Origin: Macquaria australasica
Taxonomy: Eukaryota; Chordata; Actinopteri; Centrarchiformes; Percichthyidae
Length of the DNA: 64,000 nucleotides
Direction: 5' to 3'
Assembly: GCA_005408345.1 (NCBI GenBank)
Contig: SEMN01000788.1
Span: 1 to 64,000 of the forward strand
In this document: piece by piece, positions 55,153 through 64,000 of the stretch
Layout: every line of letters begins with the position of its first letter
Position numbering within the stretch: the stretch's first letter is position 1
Position numbers and translations under genes: made by a program
The notes under the pieces: generated by a model
What the model was told of the DNA's origin: nothing
Database searches by the model: none
Seen by the model: the letters and a program-made list of their open reading frames with translations, nothing else

Positions 55153-55158
55153 ATCAGA

Positions 55159-56257
55159 GAACAGAGAGCTAAAAGTTGGTTACTGAAGGCCTTTTTAGGG
55201 TCATACACAGAATCTGTAATACCACCATCAGCACCCACTGGTCTGGTGTCTGCAACCGGTTCACTCATTCATTGTCAGTGATAATAGAGTAACTGTTCAT
55301 TTGGTAGCTTTTGGTTGAAAATAGTGTCTGGAATGTGTGGTAAACACTACTTGTATATAGAATAGCCATTTTATATAGAAGGTTCAGCCCTGTCCGCACC
55401 CCAGTAAAGTGTACAGTCCCCTAAGAGGAGGAAACAGCACACACTACATCACTACACACCCACATACATTTAAGGAGGAACTGTAATTATAAATTGCCTT
55501 ACCATGTTTAAATTATTATAAGTGACAGTCAACATCTCAAGTGATCAAAAGTGATCACTTTTAATTCAATAAAAACATTAAAATAGCATTAAAATACTCA
55601 CTGATCTTTAGTACCTAGTTTATTGTGTTTTTAAGTTTCTAATTAGCTTTACAATCTACAAATGTGCAGAACAACAATCACATACAATTAAAATCCAATC
55701 ACTGTAAGAAAGAATTTTAATAAACCTAGCACCCTGTTCAATACAGTTGTATAAATGGAAAGTGGAAATCTAGAATAAACACAAAAACATAAGAAATGTG
55801 AAGTCACAAGAATGAACATATGACTTCACACTTGTTTTGGGCCGTAAGCACGGACTTTCAAGTTCAGTTATGTGTCAGGTCAACTGTACCTACAACCTGC
55901 ACTTATGGCCATTCTATGCCAAAGAGCATTATACAATCTTTGTCTTTTAAAAAGCAGGAAATGTATGCAAATAAACCCTTTAAAAGAAGTCTGTTTGGGC
56001 AAATAGACTCTTCATCCCTGCTTACACACACAACCTGCTTCAGCTATAAATATAATCCAGCAAGGCTACACCTTGTGCCCTACAGTCCCTTTATAATTAG
56101 AGCGATGGGAGATACTAGAATAGAAAACCCTCTGCATTTCTTGTCTGCCTTGCCAGTGTGAAGCTTTTTTGGACTGGACTAAATGTTAATTTGCATGGCC
56201 TCCTGTACAAAAAACAATATTATCAGTATAGGTGAAAATTTTTTAACAAAATCTACA
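55159..56257. other. No gene recognised (about 1.1 kb)
   Basis: AT-rich DNA outside the Polinton. One open frame (55820-56161) lacks motifs and has no splice or promoter support. Confidence 0.4.
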
Positions 56258-56497
56258 GTTCAATTCAATTCAGTTTTATTTATATAGCGCCATATCATAA
56301 CAAAGTTATCTCAGGGCACTTTTTCGAATAGAGCAAGTCTAGACCGACTCTTTATATTTACAGAGACCCAACAGTTCCCACCATGAGCAAGCACTATGCG
56401 ACAGTGGCAAGGAAAAACTCCCTTTTAACAGGTAGAAACCTGGAGCAGAACCAGGCTCAAGGTGGGCGGTCATCTGCCTCGACCGGTTGGGTTGAGA
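56258..56497 (-). mobile_element. L2 LINE 3' tail, copy 5
   Basis: It runs from CAATTCAATTCAGTTTTATT to CGACCGGTTGGGTTGAG, where it is 5'-truncated. Nearly identical to copy 4. Non-coding. Confidence 0.9.
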
Positions 56498-56825
56498 CCA
56501 TTTCTATCGAAAACATTCATGCATTTCAGACAGATATTTATAGATGCATTGAATGTGGAGAGAATGCACATGGCACTCTATTTTAGTAAATGTATTGGAT
56601 GTTTAGTGCAGCACTGTCTCCTGGGACAGGCACCTTGTAGACATTTCATCAGAGGACATCTCGCACCTGGTGTCATTTCCATCTTGATGTTGGTCAGATT
56701 GACATTTCTGCTCAAAATGTTTGTGTTTTCTGTCGCCTCCAAGTACCTATCAAGTCTAGTGCACACAGCAGACTTTAAATGGCAGCTTCATTATATGCCA
56801 TGTGACCCAGAAACCAACCGGTACT

Positions 56826-57219
56826 CAGTGGTGGAATGTAATGAATTACATTTACTCAAGTACTGTACTTAAACACAATTTTGAGCTATTTGTACTTGAC
56901 TTAAGTGATTCAGTTTTATGCTCCTTCATACTTCTACTTCACTACATTTTAGAGGGAAATATTGTACTTTTTACTCCACTATGTTTATTTGACAGCTCTA
57001 GTTACTAGTTACTTGTCATCAGTATTTATAATAATCAAATAACATAATATATACAATGATAAAACCAAACCAAACCAACCCGATTTAGTATCAAAAGTAA
57101 AAGTACTCATTTGGCAGAATGGTCCTTCTCAAAGTAGATTTTGATGATAATACTCATACTTGTACTGGGTATTGTTACCTTTACCTAACTAAAAAATATG
57201 ACTACTTCTTCCACCACTG
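56826..57219 (+). mobile_element. hAT miniature element (CAGTGGTGGAA ends), copy 2
   Basis: The 394-bp element begins CAGTGGTGGAATGTAATGAA and ends CTTCTTCCACCACTG. Flanks are CCGGTACT (56818-56825) and CCAGTACT (57220-57227), an 8-bp duplication with one difference. The interior has ACTTTTTACTCCACTA, AGTAAAAGTACTCATT and similar words shared with copy 1 at 17721, in the opposite orientation. Confidence 0.92.
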
Positions 57220-57737
57220 CCAGTACTGATCTGGCAAAATTATACCACCTGGCCCAAGGGTTTCTGTGTGTCAGTTTATGGTGATTTGATTAAACAAAAC
57301 TTTAATTAGGAACATCCTTATGTGAGTACAATAAAATATAAATATAAAATATTGTTTGAGCATGAAGGTTGATCTTGTGAACGCATATCTACAATGGATC
57401 AAGTATGCCATCCACATCTGATGCCGAAGACCATCCTTGAACAGACACAGGTTACAGAGCTTTCAACCATGTCCCATGGCTCTCTTCAGCTAATGAAAGT
57501 TGCTAAGGTGTCATCATGTGACGTAAGTACAGAATGTGAAAAAACCCGTTACTGAAGCTTGAGTCAAGAATATAAAGTATTACCACAGAAAATAGTAAAG
57601 GTTTTTAAAGAATAAGATTGTTGTTATTCTGGGGTATTACCACACATCTTTATCTGAATATCCTGTCTGGATAAGGGAAAACACCTTTGTTAATGCAGAC
57701 CTAGATGCATGCAAAACACATCATTGGATCGGCCAGA

Positions 57738-57920
57738 CCACATCCGAGGCCTGTACTACGAAGCAAGTTCAACATACCCAGGATATCTTTTCGTTATCTG
57801 GCTTCAGTGAGCCTAACAATCGCGATCCCGCTAATCGGTCACACGACGCTGGTTATCAACTCGATAAGTCAACCCAGGGTTTCCCAATCAAGCCATGAGC
57901 GCGTTCACATGAAATAGGTG
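57738..57920 (+). repeat. Fragment of a Harbinger-type miniature repeat
   Basis: GAGGCCTGTACTACGAAGCA, CCCAGGATATCTTTTCGTTA and GCTTCAGTGAGCC are the familiar start of a teleost miniature element. The far end was not identified, so this is a partial copy. Confidence 0.45.
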
Positions 57921-58412
57921 GTGTTTGCAGCATATGACCAATCACAAACATGACAGGTGTACTGGCAGCAGAGCAGCATACTTTACAAACGAAGAGTAAA
58001 CTGTAATATTAGAGAAATATGAAGAATTTAAACATCATCCAGGCTAAAAGCAACACAGCTGCAGCTACTGAATGCAGGAAGGACAGCTGGCAATAAAACC
58101 CTGACTGTGTGAATACGTAAATTAACAGCCTTATAATATCACTGTCCCATCAGTAGATTTCCATTAGGTTAATGTGTTCCTTAGATGTATTCTTATGAAG
58201 TGTATGACTGTTTCAGCCTGCCAGAAGGAGTGATCTGAAGATGGAGCTTAGTCTCATCCGAAAATATCTGGCAGATGTGACAAAACACCTCGATGCGTCC
58301 CGCTGTTCCTCCAAAGGGCCAGACAATGGCCACAAGGAGGGCCCCGTCAGCATGACTAGGCCATGCACCTTCCCCCTCAACAGCCAGAGCACAGACGCTC
58401 CCAGAAGCAGTC

Positions 58413-58829
58413 ATGCCCAGTACCCGACAGGCTCCACTCTTACAGTTCTTGGGTGACCTTGTCCACAAGGGCAATGCCAGGCGCATATACACCTCAGTGT
58501 TGGTAGGGGGTTGTATAAGCGTCCATGCACTGTTGGACACTGGTTCTGAAATCAGCCTAATGTGCACAGAAACCTTTGCAGAAGTTTCCAGAGCAATGCT
58601 CTCCCTCGGTAGAAAACTGCATATGGAATCCTGTGATGTGAATCTTGTCAGCTACACACAAAACAGGGCCCCTGTCACAAAACGTGCTTGGCTTGATATC
58701 ACCTTCCAAGAGATGACACTCACTCATCCCATCTACATCTGTGCTTTTGACACCGAACGTCTTCTTATCGGCCAGGATCTGCTGGACCGCTTGGCCCCAC
58801 TGATTGACTGCCTTCATGGGCACATATGA
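58413..58829 (+). pseudogene. Retroelement aspartic protease
   Basis: The open frame contains IYTSVLVGGCISVHALLDTG then SEISLM, the DTG active-site motif with the usual hydrophobic strand before it, and RLLIGQDLLDRL near the end, matching the second conserved ILG-type segment of retropepsins. It ends at 58829. The preceding gag-like sequence (58241-58456) has no zinc knuckle I could find. The enzyme would cleave the element polyprotein; here it is cut off from RT by stops. Confidence 0.75.
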
Positions 58830-59783
58830 GCTCAGATCACAACCCCGAATCCAGTCAGTCTAGAACACAGTCATCAAGTTTCAGACGATCAAGTGGCTTG
58901 CATCCAAGAGGCAGGAGAGCCCAATCTTGACACGGTCCTTGAATCAGCGCATTTACAACACACCGAATCCAACTCTGGCTCTGAAGCCTCTGAGTCATCT
59001 GCGATTCCACAGACTCCCCAGCTTAGCGGTCAATGTCCTGTGAGCACCCATGAATCATTTCTTTGCTCACTTCGAAACTCAAACCCAACGTTGTACTGCC
59101 CCCACATAGCTGGAGGTGTGCGTGCTAATGTTATCTTGGTTCCAGATGTGCTTGTCGCGCTCTGGTCAGAAAAGTCTGCCGTTAGTCAGGCTCTGTACAA
59201 TGAGTTGTGTCAGAACAGCTCCTCCATCTTTCGTGCACAGAAGTCACTGTTTTCTCTCTGCCGATTCACCACAGAGGCTCCTCAAAGCCATTGGGGTGTC
59301 CTTTCCATACAGATCGGAAAGAAGAGATTTGCACACTTTGAGTGTAGTTCCCCAACTTGACCCCACACTCCAGAACTTGACAAATGTACCAACTGTTGTC
59401 ATGGCACACTGACCATTAGGACTGCTGGTTGACAGCTCTTTTCATGACTTTGAGCGGACAGTACCTGTGATAGGAGAGCTGCCTCCATCCCTGACCAGGG
59501 ATGAGAACCTTGAACACCTGCTTTTCACGTTCCCTACCAAGATGATCACCGTTGCTCATCATGAGGTGCTGCAGAATGAAGCAATCTGCAGCACCACTCT
59601 GGGCACAGAAAGAGACATGGTTGTGTAAGCCCTTGCCGCTCATTCAGTTGACATGACCTCACCTGAGGATGTAGCCAGTTCCCCACCAGAAGAACCTTAC
59701 CTGGGCTTTGAGGGTGAAATCGAACAACAGCTTACTAAGGCAGATGCCTTAACGACAGAGGGTCAGAGACAAGAACTACGAAA

Positions 59784-61132
59784 TTGTTCCACGAATTCCA
59801 ACAGATCTTCTCAAGGAATTCCAGTGACTGCAGAGTCACGGAGCTCCATACAGTTCGCATTCCCACTGACCCAAATGCACCACCCACATTTGTACACCAG
59901 TACAGAATCCCTTTAATGGCCTACGAGTCAATCCAAGAGATACTCGACATGTTGTTAAAGAAGCAAATCATTCAGGAGTGCAACTCCACCTACAACTCAC
60001 CACTATGGCCGGTGTTGAAGCCAAATGGTAAGTGGTGCTTGACGATCGACTATCGCCAACTGAACAAACAAGTCCCTCTCTCACGGTGGCCCATGATTTA
60101 TCTGGATCAAGAACTTGCGAAGGTTAAAAAAGCCTGTTTCTTTTCGACTGTTGATGTGTCCAGTGGTTTTTGGACAATGACGGTCGACCCGATGGATCAG
60201 TACAAATTGGCCTTTTCCTTTGGTAATTGCCAGTTCACCTGGAACCGATGCCCATTCGGATATTCAAGCTGAGTTTAATATCTTCTTGCATAAAGCCATG
60301 AGTGATGCTGCCGCCGTGGCAACCTCATCTACGTGGATGACATCCTCATGCGAAGCCAAAACTTTGAGGCACACTTGACTGAAATCCAACACATGCTTAA
60401 CCAACTTTCCAGCGCAGGGGCCAAGCTTGCCCTCTCAAAGGGTCAGTGGTGTCGCACCAAGGTTGAGTACGTGGGCTTGTTAGTGGGTGCAAATGGTGTC
60501 GAACCCCAGACAGGCAGAGTTCAGGCCATCCAAACCATCAAAGCCCCAACAGGCGTGTCGGAGCTCAGGAGCTTCCTGGGTGTCTGTAACTACTCCAGAC
60601 AGTTCATTGAGGACAATGCGGAGATAGTCAGGCCCCAAACAGAGCTAAGACAAAACCTTTGAATGGGGAGAGTCTCAAAAGCAGGCTTTCCAAGAGCTAA
60701 AGCAAAAGCTCTGCTCAGCACCTTGCCTTTGCCTATCCAGATAAAGATAAGGAGATCCACCTGGAGGCGAACTTCTCCTCCCACTGCCTCAGCGCTGCCC
60801 TGCCACAGAAGTACAACAAAGAGAACCAGGTTGTTGCGTACGCTAGTCGACCTTTGAGCAGCATAGAGCTAAAGTTCTCTGACTGCGAGAGAGCCCTTCT
60901 GACCACAGTCTGGGCTGTGGAACATTTCCGCAGCTACATTGGGGGTCAGAAGGTAATCATTGAAACATGCCACCAGCCTGTCTCCTTCCTCAATAGCCAA
61001 CGACTGAGAGAAGGACGAGTGTCCAACAGTCGTATTGCATCATGGATGATGGCACTGCAAGGCTATGATATTGAAGTCAGGTATGCTCAGAACCATAAGA
61101 TGGCTTTGGGCCTGGCCGAATGCCAACACTGA
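59784..61132 (+). pseudogene. Retroelement reverse transcriptase and RNase H
   Basis: RT blocks: HTVRIPTDPNAPPTFVHQYR, NGKWCLTIDYRQLNKQVPLS, FSTVDVSSGFWTM with the first Asp, and TWNRCPFGYSS ended by a stop near 60270. After a shift YVDDIL lies at 60330-60347, followed by VEYVGLLVGANGVEP and ELRSFLGVCNYSRQFI. The connected RNase H region (60854-61132) has SDCERALLTTVWAVEHFRSY and SRIASWMMALQGYDIEVRYA. At least three frame changes are needed. RT polymerises cDNA from element RNA; this copy cannot. Confidence 0.8.
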
Positions 61133-61189
61133 CAGTGAAGAACAGCCAGGTCCCCAATCTCTTCTTGTCACTTCTTCTTCACTTCCCTC

Positions 61190-61680
61190 CAATCATCATT
61201 ACTATGATGATAATATCTGCCAAAACCTCCCAAAGGTCTATGTGGATGGCTGCTCATTTCACCACGAGAGCCAAGTCCGGGCAGGAATGGGTATTGTTTG
61301 GGTCAACCACGCTGTCGACGCCCCAAACAAGTACCAACCTGGAGCAAAGACCAGCCAGTATGCAGAGATTGCCGCAGTGCTCATCATGCTGCAACAAGCA
61401 GCCAGATCGGCTATTGGGCAACTGGTTGTCTGCTCCGACTCCAATTATGCCCGCCACAGTTTCATCTCACACTTCCCCACGTGGAAAGAAAATGGCATGA
61501 AAAATGCCAGGGGTAAAGAGGTCAAACACTCAGAGCTTTTCCTGGTTTGCGACACACCCATGACTGTGAATGTCCTTTGACCTTTTTCCAATACACGGTC
61601 ATCCCTTGGTCAGACTCTTGGCCCCGACAAAGAGGGCAATGATGAAGCTGACCGCGTAGCTAAGCTAGGAGCAGTAGAGG
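61190..61680 (+). pseudogene. Second RNase H domain of the retroelement
   Basis: KVYVDGCSFHHESQVRAGMG carries the first catalytic Asp in VDGC. SQYAEIAAVLIMLQQAA carries the Glu, and LVVCSDSNYARHSF the second Asp. GNDEADRVAKLGA near 61650 carries the last, after a frame change near 61570. Having this complete cellular-type RNase H after the degenerate one is the pattern of retroviruses and some fish Gypsy-like elements. Confidence 0.7.
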
Positions 61681-62284
61681 GACAACTATGGGAACTCAAG
61701 AAGGAGTGGCTCCCAAAACCACAGTCTTGCCCGGTGATTGCCATCACCCAGAGACAGACCAGGGAAAACTGAGAAAATCCCCAAACCAGCCTGCAGACTA
61801 TAAATCTGGGTCGACAACCAGGTGATGCAGATTTGATCACCATGCAGGAACGGGATCCGGTGATCCAGGTAATCCGGCAGTTGGTGTTGGACCTAGACTG
61901 TCATAGAGAGGCAGAATATTTATCGACTGAAGTCCTTATTAAACATTGGTTTCTGGAAGAACAACGTCCATGTACATATCAAAACACCACCAAGTCTTGC
62001 ATACCATGATGATAACCCATCTCCCTACCTCATTCCTAATCTAAACATGCACTAACACAAAGGACATACATTGGGTATGCCCAAGTAACCCCTTTATCAG
62101 AGACACAGCAGATCACCTGTGCTGTCTGAGGGCTGACACTCCCGAGCAAAAATGCCAAGGTAGTATGGCTGTCAAGGATGAAGGAATGGAAACCAGGATG
62201 GAACAAGCTGGCAATCAATGGCTTGTTAGTGACTGTATCATGACGGTCGTATGACATTAGGATCTCAGTGGTAGGGGTACTAAG

Positions 62285-62600
62285 TTAACAATCCCAAACC
62301 AAACAGTGTTCTTGAATGTCCCACAAGAGGCCACGGTACACATAGCTGACATTGCCCTCCACCATCTTAGTCCAGACCACCTCCATCTTGTTCCCAAGGA
62401 CCTGTGAACTGTTCAACCTTAGGGTTGCTCTTAAGGACTGTGACAGGAACCCCAACCTTAAGACCAAAGTGTGAAGCAGGTAGTGACTTTGCTCATGATG
62501 TTACACAGGCGCGGGGAGCATTTATGCAGGAGCAACCCTGTGTAGGGCCTCAGCCACTCAAAATGGTGGCTGGGACCGCATGCTCCATTGTTCTGTAGAC
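62285..62600 (+). pseudogene. Env-like scrap of the retroelement
   Basis: The frame reads LTIPNQTVFLNVPQEATVHI then ADIALHHLSPDHLHLV before a stop at 62406. A membrane-proximal pattern of this sort occurs in envelope proteins of fish endogenous retroviruses. The piece is short, with no fusion peptide or transmembrane segment visible, so the call is weak. Confidence 0.3.
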
Positions 62601-62689
62601 AAAGGAGAACCATTGAACTCAGTTACTGTGGAATAAAAATCTTGAAGATGGGCCAGATGGTCTTCAGATCTTGCCCACACTTGTACTTA

Positions 62690-63160
62690 ACTAATAAACT
62701 TCAACAAAAACAACTGAGTCGAGATGAGTTCAGATGTGAATAGAGTTTACTGCAGAATCAACAAATTACAGCAAACACGAGTCCTTCCATGGAGTAACTG
62801 ACAATACAGTGTACAGATCTTCACTTTTGTACACTCCTCTCACCCCTCCTTTTTTTCTCCTCCTGTTGTGGAGCCTAATACATGGCGCCACCCCTTGATC
62901 TTGACCTGATGGACAGGTCGTTTTCCCACGTCTCGGTCCTGACATCATCATATTTCTTTTTTGCAAATTCTCCTCATCCAATATCTAATTGTGTCATATT
63001 CTAGTTTTTCTGCCAATTTCTCATAGGCCCAATATTTCAGATTAAATACATAATAGTATCTGACTGCGGATAACTGCGTCATATTCTAGAGTCTCTTCCA
63101 ATTCCCATAGACCCAGTGTTTCAGATCAGTAAATAATAGTATCTGACTGCAGCTGCTCTT
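62690..63160 (-). repeat. LTR-like dispersed repeat, copy 2, with tandem duplication
   Basis: 62690-63010 matches 45815-46088. Its end is duplicated: 62980-63066 and 63067-63153 both contain GTCATATTCTAG, AATTTCTCATAGGCCCA or AATTCCCATAGACCCA, TTTCAGAT and ATAATAGTATCTGACTGC. It could be the 3' LTR of the retroelement just upstream or an independent insertion in the inverse orientation. Confidence 0.55.
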
Positions 63161-63540
63161 GTTTTTTTTAAAAACAGGTTACACTTGGTACTTGTATTGT
63201 TCACTATTCCTCCAGCCGTCGCCTCCTTCACTATGCTGACTCATCTTGTACTGTTTGATACATTTTATGTGTGTGATACATTTTCTGGTGTGTGTGTGTG
63301 TGCTACATTAAGCTGTGACCTCTCTGTGGTCCTACTTACAGTGTATAACTGATTTTTCTCCTAACCATTATCAATATGATTAACTTTGATTGACTTATAC
63401 ATAATACTGTAATATTGATTATGACTTATTTGACCTCTCTGACCTTACCCTGCAATGATTCAATACTGATTCAGCATTATACATCAATATTATACCACAT
63501 TTGGTGAATAAAATTTCCCACATTACCCAGGATACCTCAA
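63161..63540. other. No gene recognised
   Basis: AT-rich with a GT run near 63291-63301. Nothing coding is seen. Confidence 0.4.
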
Positions 63541-63554
63541 CTTTCACACCTGTG

Positions 63555-63665
63555 TGTGAAACCCCGCCCATGGATCCAGCTTTCAACTACCATTGGTCGA
63601 GTATTATTTGGTTAATATAAGCAGCGGGCAGATTCAAATCAGTCTCTCTGTGCAACGCTCCAGCT
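63555..63665 (+). promoter_or_regulatory. Promoter-like GC box, CCAAT, TATA cluster
   Basis: ACCCCGCCCATGG (GC box) near 63561, CCATTGGTCG (inverted CCAAT) near 63592, TTAATATAAGCAGCGGG (TATA-like) near 63612 and TCAGTCTCTCT (initiator-like) near 63639, in the correct order and spacing. No ORF of note follows; the LTR-like fragment at 63700 does. It may be the U3 promoter of an LTR or a gene promoter cut off by repeats. Confidence 0.4.
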
Positions 63666-63699
63666 TGCTGGTAAGACACCTCCACTACTGCGCATACCC

Positions 63700-63918
63700 T
63701 GAAGGTGTTATATCCTGTGTTGTTTCTTTGTGTTCTGGACATATTTTGTTACATCTTATTCTTACATTCAGTGTTTCTGGATTTATTTCCTGTTTTATTT
63801 TGAAATCCTGGTTCTTGTTTTCTTGTGTGCGTGTTACTTCCTGTCTTTGACTGGGCACAGGTGGACCTAATTGAAACTGGCGGGAAAAATAACACTCACC
63901 TGTGTCTGTTTCCCTCAT
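63700..63918 (+). mobile_element. Fragment related to the LTR-like leaders
   Basis: TTTCCTGTTTTATTTTGAAA, TTCTTGTGTGCGTGTTACTT, CACAGGTGGACCTAATTGAA and CTCACCTGTGTCTGTTTCCC correspond to blocks in copies B and C of the LTR-like leader. It is cut by the L2 tail that starts at 63919. Confidence 0.55.
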
Positions 63919-64000
63919 TAATTCAATTCAATTCAATTCAGTTTTATTTATATAGCGCCATATCATAACAAAGTTATCTCAGGGCACTTTTTCGAATAGA
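63919..64000 (-). mobile_element. L2 LINE 3' tail, copy 6, runs off the window
   Basis: ATTCAATTCAATTCAATTCA and TATAGCGCCATATCATAACA, identical to the start of copies 4 and 5. Continues past the window end. Confidence 0.88.

Larger units (their letters stand above)
58230..62600 (+). mobile_element. Decayed retrovirus-like LTR retroelement
   Basis: In order on the plus strand: aspartic protease (58413-58829), RT (59784-60650), the RNase H attached to RT (60720-61132), a second RNase H (61190-61680), an integrase-leading linker (61680-62000) and an env-like scrap (62290-62400). Gene order and the double RNase H point to a Ty3/Gypsy-to-retrovirus-like fish family. The frame changes many times, integrase is missing and LTRs were not identified with certainty. 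It is an old endogenous element. Confidence 0.75.

Overview
The window looks like a teleost fish (probably spiny-rayed) nuclear genome segment. It is AT-rich, intron-type DNA packed with fish-typical mobile elements: L2 LINEs with an esterase-type ORF1, an ISL2EU/IS4EU-like element (THAP-DDE transposase plus SWIM/YqaJ nuclease), hAT miniature elements, a Tc1-like element, Harbinger relics, LTR retroelements and a Polinton/Maverick. No bacterial operons, tRNA or rRNA genes, or CRISPR arrays were seen. Almost every recognisable coding region is a transposon gene. Possible exceptions are a decayed Hox9-like homeodomain exon, a three-exon unrecognised gene end, and a DUF7869-type relic.

Layout. 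0-4.1 kb: 3' end of a minus-strand L2 LINE, then hAT-like debris with three copies of one small exon. 4.5-8.4 kb: two copies of an LTR-like leader followed by a proline-rich repeat ORF. 8.4-9.25 kb: a broken DUF7869-type exon. 10.3-13.7 kb: an L2 LINE body (minus) with both ORFs damaged. 16.6-22.4 kb: a 21-bp minisatellite, then an ISL2EU element with convergent genes, invaded by a hAT miniature element with a near-perfect 8-bp target duplication. 22.4-29.3 kb: mostly unrecognised DNA, a terminal-inverted-repeat element and a Harbinger relic. 29.4-31.4 kb: a gag-protease relic of a Gypsy-like element and a candidate solo LTR. 31.4-42.2 kb: sparse, with L2 tails, the Hox9-like relic and the three-exon gene end.

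42.27-55.15 kb: a composite Polinton. Its outer ends are inverted repeats flanked by the same 6-bp duplication (ATCAGA). Inside are small left-end ORFs, a chromodomain integrase, a PolB N-terminal fragment, a second right end with a second integrase fragment, and an intact-looking four-exon minus-strand gene with a TATA box. A third proline-rich element (with an unbroken 603-codon ORF), a Tc1-like element and an L2 tail have inserted into it. 55-64 kb: another L2 tail, a second hAT miniature element, a decayed retrovirus-like LTR retroelement (protease, RT, two RNase H domains, env-like scrap), dispersed repeats, a promoter-like stretch and one more L2 tail running off the end.

The parts do not form one pathway. 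They record nested insertions. The most notable candidates are the Polinton with its accessory genes, the LTR-driven proline-rich ORF family, and the Hox9-like relic. All family assignments come from reading motifs by eye; no database search was run.
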